DNA of 64,000 nt from Blastococcus sp. DSM 46786 (GTDB taxonomy: Bacteria > Actinomycetota > Actinomycetes > Mycobacteriales > Geodermatophilaceae): positions 1-64,000 of the forward strand of contig NZ_FOAO01000019.1 of the NCBI RefSeq assembly GCF_900109665.1. Direction: 5' to 3'. The position numbers were made by a program, and so were the translations under genes. Below are positions 7,296 through 15,627 of this stretch, one piece after another (within the stretch, counting starts at the first letter, position 1; each line of letters opens with the position of its first letter). The notes beneath the pieces were generated by a model. It searched no databases, was not told the origin of the DNA, and saw nothing but the letters and a program-made list of their open reading frames with translations.

Positions 7296-7360
7296 CCTGC
7301 GGCCCCGGGCGGCCGGGGTGAGAGACTTCCCCGCGATCACCGGCGATGGGAGATGGCAAC

Positions 7361-9142
7361 GTGGCCAGGGAACTGAACGAGGTCGGCGTCGTGGGGCTGG
7401 GCACCATGGGTGCCGGCATCACGGAGGTGCTCGCGCGGGCGGGGCTGTCGGTCACCGCCGTGGAGACCGGTGAGGACGCGCTGGCGCGCGGCCGGGGTCA
7501 CGTGGAGCAGTCGACCGACCGGGCGGTCGCCCGCGGCAAGCTCGACCCCGCCGACCGGGACGCGATCTTCGAGCGGATCCGCTTCTCCACCTCGCTGGAG
7601 GACCTGGCGAACGCGGAGCTGGTCATCGAGGCCATCCCCGAGCGCATGGAGCTGAAGGCCGACGTCTTCGCCAAGCTGGACAAGATCTGCCCGCCGGACA
7701 CGATCCTGGCGACCAACACCTCCAGCCTGTCGGTGACCGAGCTGTCGGTGGTCACCGGCCGGCCGAGCAAGGTCATCGGGATGCACTTCTTCAACCCCGC
7801 GCCGGTCATGAAGCTGGTCGAGGTGGTCCGCACCGTCGTCACCGAGCCCGAGGTCGTCGAGACCGTCGAGGCGCTCGCCGACCGCCTGGGCAAGGTCGAC
7901 GTGACCATCGGCGACAAGGCCGGCTTCATCGCCAACGCCCTGCTCTTCGGCTACCTCAACCACGCGGTCTCCATGTACGAGAACCGTTACGCCTCGCGCG
8001 AGGACATCGACGCCGCGATGCGTCTGGGCTGCGGGCTGCCCATGGGTCCGCTGTCGCTCATGGATCTCATCGGCATCGACACCGCCTACGAGATCCTCGA
8101 CACGATGTACAAGCAGTCGCGGAACCGGCTGCACGCGCCCAGCCCCGTGATCAAGCAGATGATGACCGCCGGGCTGCTGGGCCGGAAGTCCGGGCGCGGC
8201 TTCTACACCTACGCCGAACCGGGCTCGGCCGAGGTCGTCGCCGATGCGCAGACCCCCACCCCGGGCGGTGCCGCGGCCGGCGCCCGCGAGGTGCGGACCG
8301 TCGGCGTCGTCGGCTCGGGCACGATGGCCACCGGCATCATCGAGGTCGCCGCCAAGGGCGGCTACGACGTGCGCTTCGTCGCCCGCTCGCCCGAGAAGGT
8401 CGAGGGCGTCACCACGGCGCTCACCAAGTCCCTGGACAAGCAGGTCGTCCGCGGCCGTCTCGACGAAGCGGCCAAGGATGAGATCCTCGGCCGGGTCTCC
8501 GGCACCACGTCGCTGGACGACCTCGCCGACCGCGACCTGGTCATCGAGGCCGTCGTGGAGTCGCTCCCGGTCAAGGAGGCGCTGTTCGCCAACCTCGGCG
8601 AGATCGCCAAGCCGGGGGCGGTGCTCGCCACCACCACCTCGAGCCTGCCGGTCATCGAGTGCGCCAAGGCCAGCGGCCGCCCGGCCGACGTCGTGGGCAT
8701 GCACTTCTTCAACCCGGCGCAGGTCATGAAGCTCGTCGAGGTCGTCTCGACGATCTCGACCGCGCCCGACGTCGCCGCCACCGTCCACGCCGTGTCGGCG
8801 CAGCTGGGCAAGCACGCCGTCTCCTGCACCGACCGCGCCGGCTTCATCGTCAACGCGCTGCTCTTCCCGTACCTGAACGACGCGGTGAAGATGCTGGAGG
8901 CGCACTACGCCACCTCCGACGACATCGACGCCGCCATGAAGGTCGGCTGCGGCTACCCGATGGGGCCGTTCGAGCTGCTGGACGTCGTGGGCCTCGACGT
9001 CTCGCTGGCGATCGAGAAGGAGCTCTACACCGAGTTCCGCGAGCCGGGCTTCGCGCCGGCGCCCCTGCTGGAGCACCTGGTCACCGCCGGCTACCTGGGC
9101 CGCAAGACCGGCCGCGGGTTCCGGGACTACGCCGGCCGCTGA
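7361..9142 (+). CDS. 3-hydroxyacyl-CoA (3-hydroxybutyryl-CoA) dehydrogenase with two fused copies
   Basis: A protein of 593 residues made of two complete 3-hydroxyacyl-CoA dehydrogenase units in a row (about 1-290 and 300-593). Each has an NAD-binding glycine motif (VVGLGTMGAGI; VVGSGTMATGI), the serine loop (NTSSLSV; TTSSLPV), the histidine segment (GMHFFNPAPVMKLVE; GMHFFNPAQVMKLVE) and a C-terminal dimer domain, so both look active. The enzyme oxidises or reduces 3-hydroxyacyl-CoA with NAD(H). Next to ccr and a thiolase, a role at the acetoacetyl/3-hydroxybutyryl-CoA step is likely. The GTG at 7361 has GGGAGA 7 nt upstream; an ATG at 7346 is in frame but less well placed. Tandem forms of about 590 residues are common in actinobacteria. 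Chain-length preference cannot be read from sequence. Confidence 0.9.
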   Translation: MARELNEVGVVGLGTMGAGITEVLARAGLSVTAVETGEDALARGRGHVEQSTDRAVARGKLDPADRDAIFERIRFSTSLEDLANAELVIEAIPERMELKADVFAKLDKICPPDTILATNTSSLSVTELSVVTGRPSKVIGMHFFNPAPVMKLVEVVRTVVTEPEVVETVEALADRLGKVDVTIGDKAGFIANALLFGYLNHAVSMYENRYASREDIDAAMRLGCGLPMGPLSLMDLIGIDTAYEILDTMYKQSRNRLHAPSPVIKQMMTAGLLGRKSGRGFYTYAEPGSAEVVADAQTPTPGGAAAGAREVRTVGVVGSGTMATGIIEVAAKGGYDVRFVARSPEKVEGVTTALTKSLDKQVVRGRLDEAAKDEILGRVSGTTSLDDLADRDLVIEAVVESLPVKEALFANLGEIAKPGAVLATTTSSLPVIECAKASGRPADVVGMHFFNPAQVMKLVEVVSTISTAPDVAATVHAVSAQLGKHAVSCTDRAGFIVNALLFPYLNDAVKMLEAHYATSDDIDAAMKVGCGYPMGPFELLDVVGLDVSLAIEKELYTEFREPGFAPAPLLEHLVTAGYLGRKTGRGFRDYAGR

Positions 9143-9145
9143 CGC

Positions 9146-9451
9146 GTGCCCCGTCGCCGCCCCCGGGCCGGTTCCCGACCTGGTGGTCGGGAGCCGGTCC
9201 GGCGCGCCGACCCGGTCGAGGAGGCCGCCGACGGCGACTGGGTCGTGCGGCCGATCACCGGTGCCGCCACCGGCAAGACCTACCGCTGCCCGGGCTGCGA
9301 CCAGGAGATCCGCACCGGGACACCGCACGTGGTGGTCTGGCCCGCCTACGTGCGGGACTCCGGCCTGGACCCGTGGGACGTCGACTCGGCGGCCGACCGG
9401 CGGCGGCACTGGCACACGGCGTGCTGGCGTTCGCGCGAGCGCCGGCGTTGA
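9146..9451 (+). CDS. Conserved actinobacterial hypothetical with CxxC...HxxxC metal-site pattern
   Basis: A 101-residue basic protein. Its core (DWVVRPITGAATGKTYRCPG, then CDQEI, PHVVVWP and HWHTACW) holds CPGC and a later HWHTAC, a likely zinc site. Short proteins of this type are widespread in actinobacteria, sometimes labelled ATP/GTP-binding without evidence. It starts with GTG 3 nt after the dehydrogenase stop, so the two are probably co-transcribed. A nested-hairpin element follows at once. The function is unknown. Confidence 0.7.
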   Translation: MPRRRPRAGSRPGGREPVRRADPVEEAADGDWVVRPITGAATGKTYRCPGCDQEIRTGTPHVVVWPAYVRDSGLDPWDVDSAADRRRHWHTACWRSRERRR

Positions 9452-9452
9452 C

Positions 9453-9505
9453 GAAGCGCCTCCTGCCCCCACCGCTCGCACCGGGCCCCTGCAGGAGGCC
9501 GTTCC
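9453..9505 (+). terminator. Nested hairpin element, copy 1
   Basis: Outer stem GCCTCCTGC (9458-9466) pairs with GCAGGAGGC (9491-9499); the enclosed part contains CCCCACCGCTCGCACC. It starts one base after the stop of the upstream plus-strand gene and ends at the stop of the convergent sortase gene. It shares the trailing GGCCGTTCC and the CTCCTGC stem with copy 2. In this copy the inner stem is imperfect. Confidence 0.7.
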
Positions 9506-9506
9506 C

Positions 9507-10127
9507 TCACGTCGCGAGACGGGCCCAGACGACGACGTTGTCCCGGTAGCTGCCCGTCGCGGCATCGAACTCCCCGCCGCAGGTGATCAGCCGGAGCTCG
9601 GCCCGGGGTGTCGGGCCGTAGACCTCCCGGGTCGGGAACCGGTCCTTCGGGAACCGTTCGGCACCGGTCACGGTGAAGCGCACCGTCGTGCCGTCGGCCT
9701 GGTCCACCAGCACCTCGTCGCCGGCCACCAGTTCGTCCAACCGGAAGAACACGGCGGGCCCGTCCCGGGAGTCGACGTGCCCGGCGATCACGGACGGCCC
9801 GACGGCACCGGGGGCCGGCCCCCCGGCGAACCAGCCGGCGCGGGTGTGGTCCGCGGGCGGCTCCAGGGCGCCGACGCCGTCGACGCCGAGTTCGACCAGC
9901 GGGCTGTCCACGCCGATCGCCGGGAGTCGCACCCGGACCGGCGATGCCGCCGTGACCGCGGTGCCGTACCCGGCCACCAGGGGGGCCGGTGAGTCCGCGA
10001 TGACCTCCGCCGCCGGAGGGTCCGCGTCGGGGGACACCAGTGCGACCGTGCCAGCGACCAGCGCGGTGCCGGCGAGCAGCCGCAGCAGCGTCGGTACGGA
10101 CCGTCGCGGCCGGCGGTGGGAGCCCAC
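9507..10127 (-). CDS. Class F sortase
   Basis: A 206-residue exported transpeptidase with an N-terminal signal anchor (LLRLLAGTALVAGTVALV, about 14-32) and a sortase beta barrel. The catalytic parts are visible: histidine in VIAGHVDS (about 115), cysteine in LITCGGEF (about 184) and arginine in SYRDNVVVWA (about 197). Class F sortases are typical of actinobacteria; their substrates are poorly known. The gene directly follows a DUF4397 protein gene (10-nt gap), which itself follows another anchored protein gene, so the three form an operon and the DUF4397 protein is the likely substrate. GTG start; weak Shine-Dalgarno. Confidence 0.9.
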   Translation of the reverse strand: MGSHRRPRRSVPTLLRLLAGTALVAGTVALVSPDADPPAAEVIADSPAPLVAGYGTAVTAASPVRVRLPAIGVDSPLVELGVDGVGALEPPADHTRAGWFAGGPAPGAVGPSVIAGHVDSRDGPAVFFRLDELVAGDEVLVDQADGTTVRFTVTGAERFPKDRFPTREVYGPTPRAELRLITCGGEFDAATGSYRDNVVVWARLAT

Positions 10128-10137
10128 CGGACCCGCC

Positions 10138-10998
10138 TCAGGAACCGGCGGCGTGCCGGGACGGGTCGCGGCGCGACCACGCAGCCAGCAGCAGGCCGGT
10201 GAGGAGCGTCAGACCCGCGGCGCCGGCCACGAGGGCGGGGAGCGGACCTCCGGCCCCCGCCGCCCCGCCGGCTCCCGCCTCCACACCGCCGGTCGGGACC
10301 ACGCCCGGGCCTGCGGCGTCCAGGACCGGGCGCACGGTCAGCCCGCCCCCTGGCTCGTCGAGGACGAACAGGCTGTACACGGAGCCGGGTGCCAGCTCCA
10401 GCGGCAGTTCGGTGGGCTCGCCGTCCACCGTCAGCTGCAACGATCCGGCATCGCCGGCCACGGTGGCGTAGTCGCCGGCCTCGGCGAACGCCAGGTCGGT
10501 GGCGAGGTCCGTGCCGCCGACGGCGGCGTCCAGCGTCAGCGCCGAGGCGGCGGCGGAGATGATCCGCACGCGGGCCTGGCCGGACGGCGCGAGCGTGAGG
10601 TCGTCCTCGAGCACCTCCAGGCCCAGATCGGCGAAGGGCCCGACCCCGGCGACGGTGCGCACGTCGCCGTCGCCGATCTCCACGGTGGTCGACAGGACCG
10701 CCGGAGCGGACGGGTCGGCGCCGGCCTGCCGCATGCTCACCGTGTAGACACCCGCCGGCACGTCCTGGTAGTCGGAGATGGTTCCGTAACCGACACCGGG
10801 CACGGTGAGCAGCGCCGTCCCGTCCCCCGGGTCGGCGACCGAGTCGACGTAGACGTCGACCGCCGGGGTGTCCGGTGAGAGGTGCGCCAGGCGCAAGAGC
10901 CCGGCGTCCTCGACGGCGGCCCCCGCGCCGGTGGGGGCGACGAGGAGGAAACCGGCACCGAGCGCGGCGACGGACAGCAGACGGATCAACCGGTCCAC
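10138..10998 (-). CDS. DUF4397-domain surface protein with C-terminal membrane anchor, likely sortase substrate
   Basis: A 286-residue exported protein. The signal peptide (RLIRLLSVAALGAGFLLVAP, cut near GAGA-AVED) is followed by a DUF4397 beta-sandwich (LLRLAHLSPDTPAVDVYVD, then VPAGVYTV; about 35-150) and a second beta-rich half (about 150-225). A Gly/Ala linker with GVVPTGGVEAG leads to a membrane helix (LVAGAAGLTLLTGLLLAAW) and a basic tail (SRRDPSRH). There is no LPxTG, but the linker-helix-basic tail order is that of a sorting signal, and a class F sortase gene is next door. The GTG at 10998 has TGGAG 5 nt upstream; a much longer open frame upstream is not coding. DUF4397 proteins are often found beside sortase F genes. 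Confidence 0.85.
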   Translation of the reverse strand: MDRLIRLLSVAALGAGFLLVAPTGAGAAVEDAGLLRLAHLSPDTPAVDVYVDSVADPGDGTALLTVPGVGYGTISDYQDVPAGVYTVSMRQAGADPSAPAVLSTTVEIGDGDVRTVAGVGPFADLGLEVLEDDLTLAPSGQARVRIISAAASALTLDAAVGGTDLATDLAFAEAGDYATVAGDAGSLQLTVDGEPTELPLELAPGSVYSLFVLDEPGGGLTVRPVLDAAGPGVVPTGGVEAGAGGAAGAGGPLPALVAGAAGLTLLTGLLLAAWSRRDPSRHAAGS

Positions 10999-11083
10999 AG
11001 TGGCTCCAGGAGTTCGGGATCGGACCGGGAAGAGGCCCTCGGCTCCATTCGGCCACTCCACGCGTCTTCTGTCCAACCGGGCG

Positions 11084-11968
11084 TCACGGGGTCCCTTCGG
11101 CGACGAGCGCGTCAGGGTCGGACGCGTAGCGGTAGGAGAGCAGGACGCCCTCCTCCACCACTTCGACGCGGTCGGGTGCGAACGGCGGGAGCTGGGCCTC
11201 CAGCCAGGTGCGCAGTCTCGCGGTGGCTGCTTTCCCGGCGCCGACCGGTGCGCTGCCCACGGCATCGATCAGCACGGTGCGCGCCGGCCCCTCGGCCCCC
11301 TCGACGCGCGGGAACGACGCCACGCCGACGCCCTCCCGGGCGGTGAGCACCGCCAGGAGGGACAGCAGCCGCATGTCCACGTCGGCCGATCGCAGCACCG
11401 CGGCGGCCTGCTCCCCGGCCCGCGCCGTGGGGTTGGCCAGCACCGCCTCGGCCAGCGCCCGCCGCCGTTCGAGGTGCTCCTGCGTCGGGGTGCCGGGGGA
11501 GGGGTCGCCCAGGACGAGTTCGTCGAAGCGGGCGACCACCCGGCCGCCGGGCTCTGCGGAGCCGTCGGTCACCGTGAGGACGAGGTCGTCCGGGCCAGTG
11601 GACCGGCCGGTCGCCAGCAGCTCGTCGCCTGCACCGGCGGCGCTCAGGTCGTCGCGCACGTCCCCCTCGGCGCGCAGCTGCGTGCCGGGAGGCAGTTCGC
11701 GGTCGGCCCAGTCCAGCAGGGCCGCTGCGGCGGGCGGGGCGGTGGCGCCGGTCCGGGGCGCGCTGCCGGTTCCGGGGACGGTGGTCGCCGTCGGGGCGCT
11801 GGACGGGGCAGGCCGCTCCGGCCCCGTCACCAGGGTCGCTGCCGCCGCGACCAGCACCGCGACGAGCGCCCCCACGAGGACGAACGGCGCGCGGCGGTCG
11901 CCGAGAGCCGCGCGGAGCGGCCCCACGGCGCGGTGCCGGGGGCGGTGCCGCGCGCTGCGGGTCGGCAC
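11084..11968 (-). CDS. Membrane-anchored secreted protein of unknown function
   Basis: A 294-residue protein with a basic N-terminus, one membrane helix (FVLVGALVAVLVAAAATLV, about 29-48) and a Thr/Pro/Ala-rich linker. The extracytoplasmic part (about 75-294) has a helix with an RRRALAEAVLANPTA pattern, then a mixed alpha/beta part (RLLSLLAVLTAREGVGVASF). The GTG at 11968 has GGAGGAGG about 7 nt upstream. It heads a three-gene set with the DUF4397 protein and sortase F (85-nt gap), so it probably works at the cell surface with them. I do not recognise the family. Confidence 0.7.
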   Translation of the reverse strand: MPTRSARHRPRHRAVGPLRAALGDRRAPFVLVGALVAVLVAAAATLVTGPERPAPSSAPTATTVPGTGSAPRTGATAPPAAAALLDWADRELPPGTQLRAEGDVRDDLSAAGAGDELLATGRSTGPDDLVLTVTDGSAEPGGRVVARFDELVLGDPSPGTPTQEHLERRRALAEAVLANPTARAGEQAAAVLRSADVDMRLLSLLAVLTAREGVGVASFPRVEGAEGPARTVLIDAVGSAPVGAGKAATARLRTWLEAQLPPFAPDRVEVVEEGVLLSYRYASDPDALVAEGTP

Positions 11969-12035
11969 CGCACCTCCTCCCCGGCGTCCGTGGACGGCTC
12001 GGCCCGCGGCTAGCGAGGCCGGTGGGCCACGGGCC

Positions 12036-13313
12036 TCAGCCCTGGGCCCGGACCGGCTGGTCGACGGAGTCGGTGGCCGGGTTCCCGGTCGCAGCGACCG
12101 CGTGGTCGGGCTGCTCCGTCGAGGTCGCGCCGCTGCCCGTCGGGCGTGGCGGCAGGGGCAGCGCCCGGGTGGTCGGCTCGGCACGCTGGACCGCGGGGAA
12201 GGTGGCGGTCACCGGCTCGGCGCGGGTGGGCTGGCGGGCCGCGGCGGCCTCGCCCTCGCCCCGGGCGGCCTGCACGACCGGCTGCTGCCCCGTCTGCGGC
12301 CCGGCGACCGGGGCGGGAGCCTGACGGGTGGGTGCCGGCGCCTCCGCGCGCTCCGACTGCGCGGCCTGGGCCGGCTGCGGAGCGGTGGTCGGCTGCGCCC
12401 CCGGCGGCTGGGGTGCCGACTGCGGGGCCGTGGTCTGCTGCCGGGCCGACTCGGTGGTGCGGGCGGTGGGCTGCGGGCGCCGCCCGGCGTCGGCGTCCTC
12501 GCGGGGCTGCTGCGGGCGGTCGCCCAGGTCGGGCAGGTTGTCCAGCAGGCGCCGGGCCTGCACCAGCCGGCTGGTGAGCTCGTCGCGGACCTCCCGGATG
12601 GCCTCGGCGCGGGCCTCGGCCTCGGCGACGAGCCCTGCTGCGTGCTGCTCCGCGGCGGCGATGCGCTGGCGCGCGGCCTGGGTGGAGACGCGCTCGCGCT
12701 CCTCCTCGACCCGCGCCGCCTCGGCTCGGCGGGCGCGCTGCGCGATGTCGAAGTCCTCCTCGACCTTGGCGCGACGGGCCTGCGACTCGGCGTCGAGCCG
12801 GGCGACCCGCTCCTGGGCCTTGGCGACCAGCTCGTCGGCGCGCTGCTGGGCCTTCTGCGCGATCTGCTCGGCGCTCTGCCGCGCCTCGGCGATCATCCGC
12901 TCGACCTCCGCCTGCCCGGCGGCGTGGCGCTCCAGCAGCGCCCGCTCCTCGGCGGCGGTCTGCTCGCGCACGGCCATCGCGTCGGCCTCGGCGGCGCGGC
13001 GGATCTCCCCCGCCTCCTCCTCGGCCAGCTGCAGCATGTGCTGGATGCGCTCGCTGATGTTCTCGAACGTGGGTGCGGCGGCGGTCGCGGCCTTGCGGCG
13101 GAGCGACTCGATCTCGCCGTGGAGCGCCGACAGCTGGCTGGCCAGGTCGGAGGAGCGCGCGACGGCGGCGTCACGGTCGGCGAGGGCGATGCGGAAGTCA
13201 GCCTCGAGCCGCTCGATCGTGTCGGCGACCTGGCTGCGGTCGTACCCCCGCAGGACCACGTCGAACGAGTGCTGCGCCTCGTGCACCGGCATGTCACGGC
13301 GGGGGTCGCTCAT
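12036..13313 (-). CDS. DivIVA/FilP-like coiled-coil protein
   Basis: A 425-residue protein. The N-terminus (HSFDVVLRGYDRSQVADTIE, about 14-33) is a DivIVA-type lipid-binding and dimer segment. A long coiled coil follows (about 35-270) rich in A, E, R and Q heptads (AEVERMIAEARQSAEQIAQK, RRAEAARVEEERERVSTQAA), then a Pro/Gln/Ala-rich disordered tail (about 285-425). Proteins of this kind (Streptomyces FilP/Scy, mycobacterial Wag31) mark cell poles or form cytoskeletal filaments that guide wall growth. The start is set at the ATG at 13313, which has GAGG 9 nt upstream; an ATG at 13322 is in frame. It could also be a generic actinobacterial 'cellulose-binding' coiled-coil protein; DivIVA itself is usually elsewhere. 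Confidence 0.8.
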   Translation of the reverse strand: MSDPRRDMPVHEAQHSFDVVLRGYDRSQVADTIERLEADFRIALADRDAAVARSSDLASQLSALHGEIESLRRKAATAAAPTFENISERIQHMLQLAEEEAGEIRRAAEADAMAVREQTAAEERALLERHAAGQAEVERMIAEARQSAEQIAQKAQQRADELVAKAQERVARLDAESQARRAKVEEDFDIAQRARRAEAARVEEERERVSTQAARQRIAAAEQHAAGLVAEAEARAEAIREVRDELTSRLVQARRLLDNLPDLGDRPQQPREDADAGRRPQPTARTTESARQQTTAPQSAPQPPGAQPTTAPQPAQAAQSERAEAPAPTRQAPAPVAGPQTGQQPVVQAARGEGEAAAARQPTRAEPVTATFPAVQRAEPTTRALPLPPRPTGSGATSTEQPDHAVAATGNPATDSVDQPVRAQG

Positions 13314-13457
13314 GGGTTCCATCCTCGCAGAAGGGCTGGGGCCCGTCACCGTCCCGGGCGTGGTCCGCCCCAGATGCACCGGGCGTCCCAGACGACACGC
13401 CGGGCGACGCGCGCAGGGGCCGGACCGCAGCCGCGGCCCGGCCCCGGGCGCCGTGCT

Positions 13458-13519
13458 GGAACGGCCCTCCTGCAGGCCCCGCCGCGAGCGTGCGCGCGGT
13501 GGGGGGCAGGAGGGTCCTT
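13458..13519 (-). terminator. Nested hairpin element, copy 2, after ccr
   Basis: Outer stem CCCTCCTGC (13465-13473) pairs with GCAGGAGGG (13506-13514). The inner stem is CCCCGCCGCG with CGCGGTGGGG around an 8-nt loop. Read on the minus strand it begins directly after the ccr stop with AAGGACC and ends with GGCCGTTCC. This is the same plan as copy 3 with different stem bases. Confidence 0.75.
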
Positions 13520-14851
13520 CTACACGCCGCGGAACCGGTTGATCGCCTCGATGTGCTTCTCGCGCTTCTCGGCGTCCTTGACGCCGAGCCCCTCCTCGGG
13601 GGCGAGGGTCAGGACGCCGACCTTGCCCTGGTGGGCGTTGCGGTGGACGTCGAGGGCGGCCTGGCCGACCTCCTCCATCGGGTAGACCTTCGACAGCGTC
13701 GGGTGGATGAGGCCCTTGTCGATGAGCCGGTTGGCCTCCCACGCCTCCTTGTAGTTGGCGAAGTGCGAGCTCAGGATCTTCTTGAGGTTCATCCAGAGGT
13801 ACCGGTTGTCGTACTCGTGCAGGTAGCCAGTGGTCGAGGCGCAGGTGATGATCGTGCCGCCCTTCTTGGCCACGTAGACGCTGGCGCCGAAGGTCTCCCG
13901 GCCGGGGTGCTCGAAGACGATGTCGACGTCCTCGCCGCCGGTGAGCTCACGGATCTTCTTGCCGAGGCGCTGCCACTCCTTGGGGTCCTGGGTGTCGTCG
14001 TCCTTCCAGAACTGGTAGCCCTCGGCCGAGCGGTCGATGACCAGTTCGGCGCCCATCTTGCGGACGATCTCGGCCTTCTCGGGGCTGCTCACCACGCACA
14101 CCGGGATCGCGCCGCCGTTGAGCGCCATCTGGGTGGCGTACGAGCCCAGGCCGCCCGAGGCGCCCCAGATGAGCACGGTGTCGCCCTGCTTCATGTTGGC
14201 GCCGTTCTTGCTCACAAGCTGGCGGTAGGCGGTCGAGTTGACCAGGCCCGGGCTCGCGGCCTCCTCCCACGTGAGGTGGGCGGGCTTGGGCATGAGCTGG
14301 TTGCTCTTGACCAGCGCCAGCTCCGCGAGGCCGCCGAAGTTGGTCTCGAAGCCCCAGATGCGCTGCTGCGGGTCCATCATCGTGTCGTCGTGGCCGGCCG
14401 GGTCCTCGAGCTCCACCGAGAGGCAGTGCGCGACGACCTCGTCGCCCGGCTTCCACTTGTTGACCCCGGGGCCCACGCGCAGCACGACGCCGGCGAGGTC
14501 CGAGCCGACCACGTGGTAGGGCAGGTCGTGCCGCTTGGTGAGCTCGGAGACGCGGCCGTAGCGCTCGAGGAAGCCGAAGGTGGAGACCGGCTCGAAGATC
14601 GACGTCCAGACGGTGTTGTAGTTCACCGAGGAGGCCATGACGGCCACGATCGCCTCGCCCGGGCCGAGCTCCGGGGTCGGGACCTCCTCGACGTGGAGGG
14701 ACTTGCGCGGGTCCTTCTCCTTGGTGGGCAGGCCCACGAACATGTCCTGCTCGTCCTTGCGGACCAGCACGGCGCGGTAGGACTCCGGCACGGCCAGGCC
14801 GCCGAGGGCGTCCAGCTGGTCGGCGAGGATGGCGTCCCTGATCTCGTTCAC
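13520..14851 (-). CDS. ccr: Crotonyl-CoA carboxylase/reductase
   Basis: A 443-residue medium-chain dehydrogenase/reductase. It reductively carboxylates crotonyl-CoA with NADPH and CO2 to (2S)-ethylmalonyl-CoA, the committing step of the ethylmalonyl-CoA pathway and also the source of ethylmalonyl units for polyketides. The full-length match to Ccr includes the substrate entrance (SSVNYNTVWTSIFEPVSTFG), the CO2-site phenylalanine/asparagine region (NQLMPKPAHLTWEEAAS), the nucleotide motif IWGASGGLGSYATQ and the Ccr-specific HEYDNRYLWMNLKKILSSHF. The GTG start has AGGAG 5 nt upstream. It lies 102 nt downstream of an epimerase gene on the same strand; that pairing makes sense because Ccr makes the 2S and Ecm uses the 2R isomer. 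A nested hairpin follows the stop. Confidence 0.95.
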   Translation of the reverse strand: MNEIRDAILADQLDALGGLAVPESYRAVLVRKDEQDMFVGLPTKEKDPRKSLHVEEVPTPELGPGEAIVAVMASSVNYNTVWTSIFEPVSTFGFLERYGRVSELTKRHDLPYHVVGSDLAGVVLRVGPGVNKWKPGDEVVAHCLSVELEDPAGHDDTMMDPQQRIWGFETNFGGLAELALVKSNQLMPKPAHLTWEEAASPGLVNSTAYRQLVSKNGANMKQGDTVLIWGASGGLGSYATQMALNGGAIPVCVVSSPEKAEIVRKMGAELVIDRSAEGYQFWKDDDTQDPKEWQRLGKKIRELTGGEDVDIVFEHPGRETFGASVYVAKKGGTIITCASTTGYLHEYDNRYLWMNLKKILSSHFANYKEAWEANRLIDKGLIHPTLSKVYPMEEVGQAALDVHRNAHQGKVGVLTLAPEEGLGVKDAEKREKHIEAINRFRGV

Positions 14852-14953
14852 GCGAACTCCTGGGTCGTCGGTGGCCGTGTCGGCCGGCTCGGAGGGCGGT
14901 GCAGGTGCGGGTGCGGAGAGGTTACCGGTGGGTAACCGCGCGGGTCGGGGTGG

Positions 14954-15424
14954 TCAGTGCGCGGTGCCCGCGGCCGGCTCGACGAGCTCGACCAGGACGC
15001 CGCCGGCGTCTTTGGGGTGGACGAAGTTCACCCGGCTGTCCGACGTGCCGCGCCTGGGCGTGTCGTAGAGCAGCCGCAGGCCGCGCTCGCGCAGCGTCGC
15101 GCTGACCGCCTCGACGTCGTCGACCCGGAAGGCGAGCTGCTGCAGGCCGGGCCCCGAGCGGCCGATGAACTTGGCGATGGTGGACTCCGGGGTCAGCGGC
15201 GCGAGCAGCTGGATCCGGGTCTCACCGGTGCCGACGGCGAGCATCGCCTCGCGGACGCCCTGCTCCTCGTTGGTCTCCTCGTGCACCGAGTGCACCCCGA
15301 AGGCCCGGGCGTAGAAGGCGATCGCCTCGTCCAGGTCCGGGACGGCGATGCCCACGTGGTCGATGGTCGTCAGCAGGCCCTCGGGCAGCCCGGGGCGCTC
15401 GGCGTCGTTGCTCACGCCAGGCAT
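14954..15424 (-). CDS. mce: Ethylmalonyl-CoA/methylmalonyl-CoA epimerase
   Basis: A 156-residue vicinal-oxygen-chelate protein with two beta-alpha-beta modules. The metal ligands of the epimerase family are visible: H in TIDHVGIAVPD, Q in GLQQLAFRVDD (preceded by RIQLLAPL) and E in GGVLVELVEP. It swaps the 2S and 2R forms of methylmalonyl-CoA and, in organisms with Ccr and Ecm, ethylmalonyl-CoA. The adjacent ccr supports that dual role. I chose the ATG at 15424; a GTG at 15415 is equally possible, and a longer frame to 15478 is not supported. It is divergent from the acetyltransferase gene, with 203 nt between them; apart from possible promoters nothing else is seen in that gap. Confidence 0.9.
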   Translation of the reverse strand: MPGVSNDAERPGLPEGLLTTIDHVGIAVPDLDEAIAFYARAFGVHSVHEETNEEQGVREAMLAVGTGETRIQLLAPLTPESTIAKFIGRSGPGLQQLAFRVDDVEAVSATLRERGLRLLYDTPRRGTSDSRVNFVHPKDAGGVLVELVEPAAGTAH

Positions 15425-15627
15425 AGTGCCGTCAAGACGTCTGAGACGACAGGTCGGTGTGGCAGGCCTCACCCCCACGGCGTGACCTCGGCCACTCGTC
15501 CGGCCCTGCCGCGTGTCGGGCGACCGTCCTATCCTTCCCGGAAGGCCCGACGCCGCGCCGGTATCGCCGTCGCGGTGCGTCCCGACAACGTGGTCGCCAC
15601 CGGCGGCGGCCCGGCACTGGAGGCAGC

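Noticed and set aside
10138-11265. Longer version of the DUF4397 gene starting near 11265
   Set aside because: The extra N-terminus overlaps the next gene and is Arg/Ser/Pro-rich. The GTG at 10998 has a good Shine-Dalgarno and begins a normal signal peptide.
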